NCBI RefSeq assembly: GCF_963678635.1
Contig: NC_087070.1
Location: 44,187,467-44,251,466, forward strand
Direction: 5' to 3'
Origin: Symsagittifera roscoffensis
Lineage: Eukaryota > Xenacoelomorpha > Acoela > Convolutidae
Length of the DNA stretch: 64,000 bases
Shown: one piece after another, positions 40,291-49,600 of the stretch
How the letters are laid out: each line of letters starts with the position of its first letter
Position numbering within the stretch: the stretch's first letter is position 1
Translations under genes and position numbers: made by a program
The notes under the pieces: model-generated
What the model saw: only the letters and a program-made list of their open reading frames with translations
Told to the model about the DNA's origin: nothing
Database searches by the model: none

Positions 40291-42123
40291 ATGGCAGATC
40301 GATACTGGAAGTCCATGCCGTCGGCTCTGAAAAAGCCCACACTTGACGAACTATACAGACGGCTGAGAGATCTGGATTATACTCAAGTGGACGAGAGAAT
40401 GGCAGTGATGCTGAATGCCATCCTACAATTGGAGGAAGGGGGCGAGTGTCGAGAGTCTGCGACGGAAGCGGTCTTGATGGTAGGCTACACCACTGATGGG
40501 GTGTCCAATCAGGAACAAACCAGATGGCTGTCCTGGAACGTGGATGGAGCGATAAGGGGGTTCGATTTGGCAAGGAACCCTGGCCTGAACAACAACACAG
40601 AGTATGGCGCGGGGGAATTCCCACTGCCGGTCAGACCATCAGTCAGGTCCGCGAGCCAGAGTACGAGTAAAGTACCATCGATGTCACGGGCACAGCAGAC
40701 GGGGGAAGCTTATCCGGACGTCAGTGCCATGAAAAAAGAACTCGAGAGGACCCAGCGGGAAAGGAATAAGGCGAACCTCGACCGGGATCAAGCGGTGCTC
40801 GAGAGGGATCAAGCGCGGAGAGAACTGGACATAATGAAAGCTGAACGGCTGCAGGCAGAAAGGGTGCGGGAGAATGCCGCGAATTGCGAGCAGCTGAAGC
40901 AGGCTCTCGAGAGAGATCAAGCAAAACTTGAGAGGATCCAGCAACAACAACGCGAGCTCGATATGCAAAAAGGGGCTAGGCCCAAAGAGCGGGTAGTGAC
41001 TGTCTCAAGGCCAGAGTCACGCATGGAAGTGGACGAAGCTCCTAGGTCAAAGGGACGATTCAACCTCGATCGTGCGGCTCAGGAGCATATGAATGAGGGG
41101 CTGGAGGTATGGATACCACCCGAATCAACGTCCTCTCTGCGTGGAATGGAGACTCAAGTAATACGACCATTGATGGACGTCGCGCTGCCTGGATACACAC
41201 CGAGTTCGACCCCGGGTAGTAGTCAGGTGAGTGGCGGCTCGTCACGACTGAAAGAGTTGCACGAGAGGCTACAGCTGAGGAATCGCGAGAGTCCGGCAAG
41301 AGTAGATTTACCCTCGACTTGGGGGGAACAACCGGTCAGGAGTGTGGTGATCTCGAGCTACAAGAAGAATACGGAAGGGAGATATCGCAAGCACAATCGG
41401 ATAGACTGGAATGCGGCGCAGAGGGAGAGGAGAGATTGCTTCCACGACGCGACTTGGGTGGAATACTTCACGTATCCGCGAGTGCCTGAAGGCGCGGTTC
41501 ACTTGATCATTGGGGACAGCTTGTTGCGGGTGCTGACCCGGATCCAGTCCCATTGGCAAACGGGAATCTTGAGCTTCGCCGGAGCCGCAACGCCGCAGAT
41601 GTTAGCGACACTTGAGATGCTAGGGATGGTGAGTGTATACACGGTCACCCTGATGGTTGGGACGAATGATGTGTCCAGGGGGGAAGCAAGGAAGGTGACA
41701 AAGGACCACATGAGGAAACATCAAAAGGAATATCGACAATTCCAAGCTGAAATAGGACCAGATGCCTTTGAGAGACCTCTGCTAACCCATCGAAATGCGA
41801 TCACGGCGGGGTGGAAAAGAGTGGGCAGAGTATCCAGAGAAAATTCTAGAGCGAGGGAAACGATACTGGAGGAGGAGCTGGCGAGGAATGTAAGCATGAG
41901 TCTTCACAACTCCTTCTGCTTGAACCGGGAGTCGAAGGTGAAGAGCCTACCAAGTCAATTGAAGAGGTTGCAAGAGCAGAGGGAGTGGATGCGATCCTAT
42001 GAACAGCTGAAGGCCTGGGAGGAAATTGTGATCAGCTCCGATGACGAAGAGGCACTATTGGAACAAATTACAGTGCCAAGAACACCGGTATCGGGTACCT
42101 CGAAGGCGAAGAACACGAGGTGA
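40291..42123 (+). CDS. Element B second frame: coiled coil plus SGNH-hydrolase-like
   Basis: I take the ATG at 40291 (MADRYWKSMPSALKKPTLDE), giving 610 codons; the open frame extends 12 codons further up without an ATG. Residues 1-110 look globular. About 148-225 is a long charged coiled coil with repeated RDQA(V/R) units (LDRDQAVLERDQARREL). Near 408-410 is HLIIGDSLLRVL (GDS block, candidate nucleophile Ser 410), near 431 a Gly in LSFAGAATPQML, and at 457-460 VGTNDVSRGE (GTND block). These fit blocks I, II and III of the SGNH/GDSL hydrolase fold; the block V region I could not place. Some CR1-type LINEs carry an esterase domain in ORF1, so this would be a parallel in an LTR element. The Ser-rich acidic end (VISSDDEEALLEQ) is unassigned. 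Confidence 0.8.
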   Translation: MADRYWKSMPSALKKPTLDELYRRLRDLDYTQVDERMAVMLNAILQLEEGGECRESATEAVLMVGYTTDGVSNQEQTRWLSWNVDGAIRGFDLARNPGLNNNTEYGAGEFPLPVRPSVRSASQSTSKVPSMSRAQQTGEAYPDVSAMKKELERTQRERNKANLDRDQAVLERDQARRELDIMKAERLQAERVRENAANCEQLKQALERDQAKLERIQQQQRELDMQKGARPKERVVTVSRPESRMEVDEAPRSKGRFNLDRAAQEHMNEGLEVWIPPESTSSLRGMETQVIRPLMDVALPGYTPSSTPGSSQVSGGSSRLKELHERLQLRNRESPARVDLPSTWGEQPVRSVVISSYKKNTEGRYRKHNRIDWNAAQRERRDCFHDATWVEYFTYPRVPEGAVHLIIGDSLLRVLTRIQSHWQTGILSFAGAATPQMLATLEMLGMVSVYTVTLMVGTNDVSRGEARKVTKDHMRKHQKEYRQFQAEIGPDAFERPLLTHRNAITAGWKRVGRVSRENSRARETILEEELARNVSMSLHNSFCLNRESKVKSLPSQLKRLQEQREWMRSYEQLKAWEEIVISSDDEEALLEQITVPRTPVSGTSKAKNTR

Positions 42124-42510
42124 GCCAGTGGCTCGAAAGGAAATTCTAGAGTCTTGAGAGGGAGGGGGCTTGAGAGTGAACTTGGATGAAATCTGGGTTC
42201 ACGAAAAAGAAATTTTAGACGAATAAGATTTTGTTACTAATATGATAGATCTATTATATAAGTCAAATTGATGCATGACAATTTCCTGACTGAATAAGAC
42301 AAAAGAAATTTTTAAATAACCAGCTTAAAAAGCGGGGATTCATGGGTGCAGGTGTGTGCAGATTTTGATTGCTGTTTAGCGATAGTGTGAAAATTTTATA
42401 TGGTTGTGAATTTTGGAAGGTAGATAAACTTAAGTCCGATGCAAACTTCTGTAAATGACCACTGGCACTGTATCTTGAGCAACACTCGGTTCTCTGGGAC
42501 TCACTGGCAG

Positions 42511-42612
42511 ATGACAACACACGATGAGGACATCGATCTCGAGTCCGGGGAGTATGTGCCAGTCGGTCATGTCCGGAGGTTTGACCTTGAGAAACACGTG
42601 ATTTTGGAGTGA
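42511..42612 (+). CDS. Short frame in element B 3' region
   Basis: A 33-codon frame starts MTTHDEDIDLESGEYVPVGH and ends in TGA. An acceptor-like CACTGGCAG directly precedes the ATG, so it could be a small spliced exon. No family; it may be chance. Confidence 0.25.
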   Translation: MTTHDEDIDLESGEYVPVGHVRRFDLEKHVILE

Positions 42613-42675
42613 AATTTTAATTTTGGAAATTTCGAATGGAGCCTGTCATGCTCAGTTTTCTCGAACCAACTGAAA

Positions 42676-42951
42676 ATGCAAAAATCAAAAATCAGAACAC
42701 CCGAATTAACAATTGCGGGAAACTACTCAAGAAAAAGGCAGGAAATTGCTATTCGCAATTTCTCGATACGAAATATTAAGAGAGTAGAGCTGTCTTGTCC
42801 TGAAAACAGGAGAATAGAATACGGACTTGAGACAGAACGACTATTCGAATGGAAAGGAATGAACTCTGAATGGAAGAGTGGACAACTCGAGTGTCCCAAA
42901 GGTTCATTCAGAGACTTTGATTCTAGAGACAAAACTTACTTCTGTTATTAA
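42676..42951 (+). CDS. 91-codon frame in element B 3' region
   Basis: The product would be basic with three cysteines in the second half (VELSCPENRRIEYG, QLECPKGSFRDF, TYFCY). Codon use resembles the two long frames of element B. No family is recognised and it may not be expressed. Confidence 0.3.
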   Translation: MQKSKIRTPELTIAGNYSRKRQEIAIRNFSIRNIKRVELSCPENRRIEYGLETERLFEWKGMNSEWKSGQLECPKGSFRDFDSRDKTYFCY

Positions 42952-43112
42952 AACTAATTGGCATTAAAACTTATTTAGTTATATTACTTAATTCTCAAGC
43001 TGCTCATCTTTTACTTACTCCTCATACTCAAGTGCATCGATATGTGAGTTCCCAATTTAAATTTCTCGAGTGTATTTTATGATAGTTATGTTGAGATAAG
43101 GCGAGTTTTAGG

Positions 43113-43135
43113 TTGATCCATCTGAAATGGATCAA
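43113..43135. other. Perfect 9-bp hairpin before 3' terminal repeat
   Basis: TTGATCCAT (43113-43121) and ATGGATCAA (43127-43135) are exact reverse complements around CTGAA. The hairpin ends 13 bases before the 3' terminal repeat, where a polypurine tract would be expected. Confidence 0.7.
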
Positions 43136-43148
43136 AGTTCCACTGTCC

Positions 43149-43443
43149 AATAAAAAGTAACTAAGCGGATTGTTCCGACCCGGTTTTTAACGGCGTTCAT
43201 GTATTTTGGGTATTCCGAGACCTAAGTATGGGGAAGTTTTTATTTCTAGAGTGGGGAGGGTATTTTGGTAGTGGCCTTTAAGCTGTAATGGGTTCCAGTC
43301 TCATGTCGCAAGCGAACCGAATTGGCTCCGACCGTTCTCGAGGCGGAAAAACACAAGAGATAGTGTCCCTGACTCTTGAGCCAATGGTTATAGGGCCTAT
43401 TTTTCTTAAGCCTCATATGTGACTAAAGTAGGCGACTGTTACA
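43149..43443 (+). repeat. 3' terminal repeat of element B
   Basis: This is the partner of 27795-28088. It ends GCGACTGTTACA and element A sequence resumes directly at 43444. Confidence 0.88.
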
Positions 43444-44186
43444 CTAACCCACAAATCACCGAGAAATTTTTCATTAAAACACCATATGTATTTACACTAA
43501 ATATCTTCGATCGCAAGTTTGACCACATTATTTCAGAAGCACTAACAGACACGCAAGCCTACGAAAACTTTAAAGAACGCTTCCAAATATTTTCACTAAC
43601 CTTTCATTTCCTTGCACCACATGAAAGAGATTTGCACTGCTCACACGATATTATGTTGCGCACTAAACAAACTCACACATATACCTATTATCGTTTCATC
43701 CAAAATCACTTTGACCTACACACTCAATCCAGACAACCACACCATCGTTTTCAATTCATCAATTCCAAATACACTTCACCATTCTTTCTTAACTTCACAT
43801 ATTGCATTAAAGATACTAACCTTCATAGTATTCTTCGAAATTATGACCCCATAACCCAAATGTATATCTTTTGCCCCATCACCAAGACCTTCAACGCCGA
43901 AGAATCCCGACCCTTCCTTATCCCACACGAATTTGTACAACCTATAGAAATCCCCATTTTAGAATTCATCCACAACACTAAATTCAATCACAAATTATAT
44001 AATCTAATCCAAAACACACCTTACGAGTTTGCAGTTGGCACTGAAGAAATAACCACCATTAAAGCACTTCAATTGCTTTGGCCACTGCTTCAAACTAAAA
44101 ATATCATCCGCATCTTAGCTAAACTACTAACAACTTCTGATCTCATCCACGACATCTTCCCCCACGGTTTTTTCCCCGACGACTAA
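43444..44186 (+). CDS. Element A last frame, globular part beyond B
   Basis: The open frame runs from B's right edge to a stop at 44186; any start codon upstream lies in B's repeat, so it is not an independent gene. The product is of globular type (EKFFIKTPYVFTLNIFDRKF, FLIPHEFVQPIEIPILEF, YEFAVGTEEITTIKALQLLW) and its A/C-rich codon use is that of element A. It lies on the far side of B from 27008-27799. A splice donor follows three bases after the stop. No family recognised. Confidence 0.55.
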
Positions 44187-44189
44187 CAG

Positions 44190-44561
44190 GTAAGTATGAA
44201 TTATACATATTACTAACTAATTAAAATATTAGAAACCATTCTTTATCCATGTTTTCTTTAGAATTTTAGCCTTCATCCGACAATCATCTAAAAAATTCAC
44301 AAAAGAAAAATAAAAAATCGAAAACTTCAAACAATTTAAAAATTCTATTAATCTTTTGCACCAACAAATTAAATAAATTTAATACCAATGCAGTAAATTA
44401 ATTTATAAAATTTTTCCCCACAAGCAGTAAATCCAATTATGATGAAAATTTGTAACTTAATTTTTCCCAATAAATAGCAGTAAAATTAAAAATTCTATGT
44501 AGTAAATTGATAAAACGAAAATGCAGTACTAACCTTTTGATATTTCCATTCATTCGCACAG
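44190..44561 (+). other. Candidate intron in element A 3' region
   Basis: The donor is CAG followed by GTAAGTATG at 44190. A perfect branch-point sequence TACTAAC lies at 44527-44533, followed by a pyrimidine-rich stretch and the acceptor CATTCGCACAG ending at 44561. All three signals are in order with a length of 372 bases. The intron would lie just after the last frame's stop. Confidence 0.55.
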
Positions 44562-45793
44562 AAATTCTATCCACACTCGCACAGCTCGCCCACGAAGAAT
44601 TGTTTAAAATAATGAATTTCAGTTTCAAGCTTTCACACTCAACAACTCTAACACAAGATAACACGTTTCAAACTTTCCTTTAACCCGGTTGGAAAGGAAT
44701 CATACACTAAACAACACTAACCAACGTAGCTTACTAAATACCACAAATCATAGAATAACAGCATGACTAAGAAAAGGAAACCAACGGTACCCAAACCGGA
44801 TTAACCCAGTTTAAAACTGGATAATATATTCTTTTGAAGACTATTATAAAGTCTAAGAAAGAAATAATAAAACACAAAAAAGTCGAAAGACAAACCCATA
44901 CTACAAACAATTTGATTTTTGAAAAAAGGACACAACCAACAAGACATAAGAAAAACCACAACAAACCCAACATAAAACGTTGTCACATAACAGGACCCCT
45001 CACAAAAACCGCATGCAATCATACTCCCACTCCTGGCCTAACCCACCAGGAAGGACGTCCTGAGCATGCTCTATAGCCGGCCTAACCCACCGCGCTACAT
45101 CCACGCTTTGTGACACACACTCCTATTTTTAATAAGAGCTACTCAAGGGTGAGTAACTCTTCAAAATAACCGAACTAAAACAAAAAGCTTTTGTGGAAAC
45201 AACTAACTAAAATCATAATTAAAAAATATTAAACTAATAAAAGTTTTATAAAATGTAAATTACATTATGCAATACATAGATCAGAATACAACACCAAGGA
45301 CGAACATCCAAAGACAAAACGACCCCACTACACTCGAGAAAGAATGGCCAACTACAATCGATATGCCGCTCACAATCACAACTCAAAGGATTTAGAGTAC
45401 GACTTGACTTCGCAGAAAAGGACTTCATTGAACTAGACCAATGACCACCTCGATGTTCAAGTATACGTACAGATCCGAGTAACCAGGCATCCCCTCCACG
45501 CACAATCTCCACGCCATTCCCAGACAAGATCAGACACAAAAGAAGTTCTCCACGAGAAACAGAAAAATCTGACATAGCCAACCATTCTGAAATCAGATTT
45601 GAGTTTGTTGCGGAGACACACTCGTTGTCACAAGAAGACACAACGTTTGATGTCCCTAATTCCAGCTTCCTGGAACTTCTCTAACAAGAGAAAACGGAAA
45701 AGAAATATGATGTTCGCCAAATACCAACGTCCATCATCCATCCTTCGAATTGCAGAAGAACTATTCTAAAAAACTCTGTAAAACCCGGATGGG
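44562..45793 (+). other. Element A 3' untranslated-like region
   Basis: There is no convincing gene. GGCCTAACCCACC is directly repeated at 45035-45047 and 45079-45091, each preceded by GCATGC. A coding-like stretch near 45290-45440 is short and lacks a start. The minus-strand frames at 44767-45022 and 45246-45641 have no family and look like mirror frames. Just before the 3' LTR there is only a short purine run (GGATGGG) as a possible polypurine tract. Confidence 0.45.
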
Positions 45794-45975
45794 TGGAACC
45801 TGATCTAAACTACATTTTATGATTGGATAAATTATATATTTTACCAATGTAAAGTATTTAATATTAACCAATCATGATCCATCTAACTAACATAAGAAAA
45901 TAAGATAGCGTGACGAGCAGACGGTGTACCCTATCCGAAATTACTCTATGAGTTTTACACTTCGGTCCTAACTCA
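45794..45975 (+). repeat. 3' LTR of element A
   Basis: It starts TGGAACCTGATC and ends CCTAACTCA like the 5' LTR. It is 182 bases, shorter than the 5' copy, and nearly identical where they overlap. Confidence 0.88.
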
Positions 45976-45979
45976 CTTG
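45976..45979. repeat. Target site duplication of element A, right
   Basis: CTTG follows the 3' LTR and matches 11937-11940. Confidence 0.75.
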
Positions 45980-46072
45980 TGTTACTGCATAAAAGTGGAA
46001 CAAGAGTGTTCGCATCAGGGCGAAGCCCTGAATGTTCTGACTGCCTTTTAGGCTTTATGGAGCAGTAGTAAT
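45979..46072 (+). other. Long imperfect hairpin
   Basis: The outer stem pairs GTTACTGCATAAAAG with CTTTATGGAGCAGTAGTAA, with bulges; the centre is a tight stem, TCAGGGC-GAA-GCCCTGA, near 46015-46031. It lies in the host DNA that element A entered. It could be a structured RNA or the hairpin end of another element. Confidence 0.45.
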
Positions 46073-46619
46073 ATAAAAATATTAAACGTAATAAAATAAA
46101 TTAAAAAAAAAATTCTAAAATTTGAATTTTTTTTGTGAAATCATCAACCCACACGCCATTTAAACTAGAAAAAAATTTATTTCGATCTTTGTAACAAATC
46201 AATTATGACAAATAAGCTTCTTTCAACCAAGTTGGAGCGATTTCTAAGACGGATTAAATCTCCGCATACGCGTTAATAGCGTGAAATATATCGCGCGTTA
46301 ATTGTCCCAAATTGGCCGAAATAGCAATCTTTGAACCCCCATAACTTTACAAAAATATAATTACAGAAGAAATATCTTTTCAAATCTAAGCTCAGGACAA
46401 CAATACCTGTTGAATGATATATAAAAAAATTCCGTCGAAAATGGCTAATTAAAAAGTCAAAATTTGTCTGAAGACAAAAAACCCACCCCGAGCACAAATA
46501 TTCCGTTACTTTCGTATCAAAAATCGGAACAAAAAAATCCTATATGTACGCATACAAGCACATGCCGTTTTTATGAGTGTATTTGCAGTTTCATGGTCAA
46601 GTATAACAATGCTTTAAGA
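46073..46619. other. Spacer before the satellite, no gene seen
   Basis: AT-rich sequence with no family. The 74-codon minus frame at 46273-46497 has no motif. Confidence 0.4.
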
Positions 46620-49600
46620 TTTCATTTTGCTAACGAGTTTTAAGAGTGTAAATTCGTCACTAGCTTCAAAATTCACATACACTTAACCGCTGAGTTAGTT
46701 CTTTTCATTTGATAGCAAAGGGGGTTGGGTAGTTAAAGATATCCTGTTTTTCCTGGTGATTCAATTTATTCGAATCTGTAATTCCGCAAACCATAATCTA
46801 GTTCACGTCTGCAAAGTTGGTGAAAGTTGCATATCGGACTCTACCGTGTGCGCTTAGGCTTAATATTTGCAAGCCTGTTTTTGAGCATGCTGATTATAAA
46901 AATTAAAAGGTTTTTTGAGCATGCCCGTCTGATCTTAAACAAAAGTTGGGGCTCAAATTGAATGTGTTGCTACAGAAAGTAAGTGAGCTATCTTTTTTAA
47001 ATCTTATTGTTGTATCAAAACAAAGTAGCAAAAAGAGCTGCTTGTGTGTCAGATATGAAAAGCTATCAGGTTAACTTCTTGTGTTCTTTGAAATAAAACT
47101 GAAAGCCCGAATTTTTTTGAATCGACTAACTGTCTAGCAAATCAGATTCGTTGATTGAAGATTCCTTGACTCGTTTTACCGATTTTACTGAAACACAGTT
47201 TATTGCTAATTTCAATTTCTCAAATTGCAAAACTCAAAAATCAATCGCAAAATTCAATTCAATTTCAAAGTTTTTTTTCAAACTGACGGTATAATTTGAT
47301 ATTATAATTTGGTATTATTGTATGTCATCCGTTTAGTTCGACCAAACAGAAAATTGTTCTAAAGTCGTCTTTGGCGCCACTACATACTAACAATTCATTT
47401 TGCTAACAAGTTTTTAATGGTGTAAAATCGTCACTAGCTTCAAAATTCACATATACTTAACCGCTGAGTTAGTTTTTTTCGTTTGATAGCAATGGGGGGT
47501 AGGGTAGTTAAAGATATCCTGTTTTTCCTAGTGATTCAATTTATTCGAATCTTTAATTCCGCAAACCATAATCTAGTTCACGTCTGCAAAGTTGGCGAAA
47601 GTTGCATATCGGACTCTACCGTGTGCGCTTACGCTTAATATTTGCAAGCCTGTTTTTGAGCATGCTGATTATAAAATTAAAAGATTTTTTGAGCTTGCCC
47701 GTCTGATCTTAAACAAAAATTTGGGGCTCAAATTGAATGTGTTGCTACAGAAAGTAAATGAGCGATCTTTTTTAAATCTTATTGTTGCATCAAAACAAAG
47801 TAGCAAAAAGAGCTGCTTGTGTGTCAGATATGAAAAGCTATCAGGTTAACTTCTTGTGTTCTTTGAAATAAAACTGAAAGCCCGAATTTTTTCGAATCGA
47901 CTAACTGTCTAGCAAATCAGATTCGTTGATTGAAGATTCCTTGACTCGTTTTACCGATTTTACTGAAACACAGTTTATTGCTAATTTCAATTTCTCAAAT
48001 TGCAAAACTCAAAAATCAATCGCAAAATTCAATTCAATTTCAAAGTTTTTTTTCAAACTGACGGTATAATTTGATATTATAATTTGGTATTATTGTATGT
48101 CATCCGTTTAGTCCGACCAACAAGAAAATTGTTCTAAAGTCGTCTTTGGCGCCACTACATAATAACATTTCATTTTGCTAACAAGTTTTAAGGGTGTAAA
48201 ATTGTCACTAGCTTCAAAATTCACATATACTTAACCGCTGAGTTAGTTTTTTTCGTTTGATAGCAAAGGGGGGTTGGGTAGTTTAAGATATCCTGTTTTT
48301 CCTAGTGATTCAATTTATTCGAATCTTTAATTCCGCAAACCATAATCTAGTTCACATCTGCAAATTTGGTGAAAGATGCATATCGGACTCTATTGTGTGC
48401 ACTTAGACTGAATATTCGCAAGCCTGTTTTTGAGCATCGTGATTATAATAATTAAAAGACTTTTCGAGCATGCCCGTCTTATCTCGAACAAAAAATTGGG
48501 GCTGAAATTGAATGTGTTGCTACAGAAAGTAAGTGAGCTATCTTTTTTTTAATCTTATTGTTGTATCAAAACAAAGTAGCAAAAAGAGCTGCTTTTGTGG
48601 TCAGATTTGAAAAGCTATCAGTTTAACTTAATGTGTTCTTTGAAATAAAACTGAAAGCGCAAATTTTTCCGAATCGACTAACAGCAATTTCATTCAACTG
48701 TCTAGCAAATCAGGTTCGTTGATTGAAGATTCCTCGACTCGTTTTACCGAGTTTACTGAATAACAGTTTATTGCTAATTTCAAATTCTCAAATTGCAAAA
48801 CTCAAAAATCAATCGCAAAACTCAATTCAAACTCAAAGTTTTTCTCAAACTGACGGTATAATTTGATATTATAATTTGGTATTATTGTATGTCATCCATT
48901 TAGTCCGATCAACCAGAAAATTGTTCTAAAGTCGTCTTTGGCGCCACTATATACTAACATTTCATTTTGCTAACAAGTTTTAAGGGTGTAAATTCATCAC
49001 TAGCTTCAAAATTAACATACACTTAACCGCTGAGTTAGTTCTTTTCATTTGATAGCAAAGGGGGTTGGGTAGTTAAAGATATCCTGTTTTTCCTGGTGAT
49101 TCATTTTATTCGAATCTGTAATTCCGCAAACCATAATCTAGTTCACGTCTGCAAAGTTGGCGAAAGTTGCATATCGGACTCTACAGTCTGCGCTTAGGCT
49201 TAATATTTGCAAGCCTGTTTTTGAGCATGCTGATTAAAAAAATTAAAAGATTTTTTAAGCATGCCCGTCTGATCTTAAACAAAAAATTGGGGCTCAAATT
49301 GAATGTGTTGCTACAGAAAGTAAATGAGCGATCTTTTTTAAATCTTATTGTTGCATCAAAACAAAGTAGCAAAAAGAGCTGCTTGTGTGTCAGATATGAA
49401 AAGCTATCAGGTTAACTTCTTGTGTTCTTTGAAATAAAACTGAAAGCCCGAATTTTTTCGAATCGACTAACTGTCTAGCAAATCAGATTCGTTGATTGAA
49501 GATTCCTTGACTCGTTTTACCGATTTTACTGAAACACAGTTTATTGCTAATTTCAATTTCTCAAATTGCAAAACTCAAAAATCAATCGCAAAATTCAATT

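Larger units (their letters stand above)
42124..43148 (+). other. Element B 3' region
   Basis: About 1 kb between the second frame and the 3' terminal repeat. It holds two short coding-like frames (42511-42612 and 42676-42951) and hairpins, including a perfect one at 43113-43135. I see no polypurine tract directly before the terminal repeat. Confidence 0.45.
27795..43443 (+). mobile_element. Element B: Ty3-type element nested in A
   Basis: A 294-base terminal repeat at 27795-28088 recurs at 43149-43443 in the same orientation, about 98% alike. Between them are a leader of about 2.9 kb with a minisatellite, a 2,933-codon Gag-Pol frame (31036-39837) and a 610-codon frame (40291-42123). Domain order protease-RT-RNase H-integrase is Ty3/gypsy. 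Base composition is clearly less AT-rich than element A or the flanks. Both long frames are open, so the element looks whole and is young. Terminal repeats lack TG...CA ends, and I see neither a target duplication nor a polypurine tract beside the 3' repeat. Confidence 0.88.
11941..45975 (+). mobile_element. Element A: giant Ty3-type LTR retroelement
   Basis: The element is bounded by related LTRs (11941-12350 and 45794-45975) that start TGGAACC and end AACTCA, with CTTG on both sides. It spans about 34 kb, of which about 15.6 kb (27,795-43,443) is the nested element B, leaving about 18.4 kb of its own. Gene order is three upstream frames, gag, protease-RT-RNase H, integrase, two tiny membrane frames, a Ser/Thr/Pro-rich frame, an envelope-type glycoprotein region and a last frame. 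The order RT-RNase H-integrase is that of Ty3/gypsy (Metaviridae). The A/C-rich plus strand is uniform along it and differs from B. It looks broken, with about half a dozen interruptions. Shared LTR sequence differs at only about two positions, so it is young. Confidence 0.9.
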
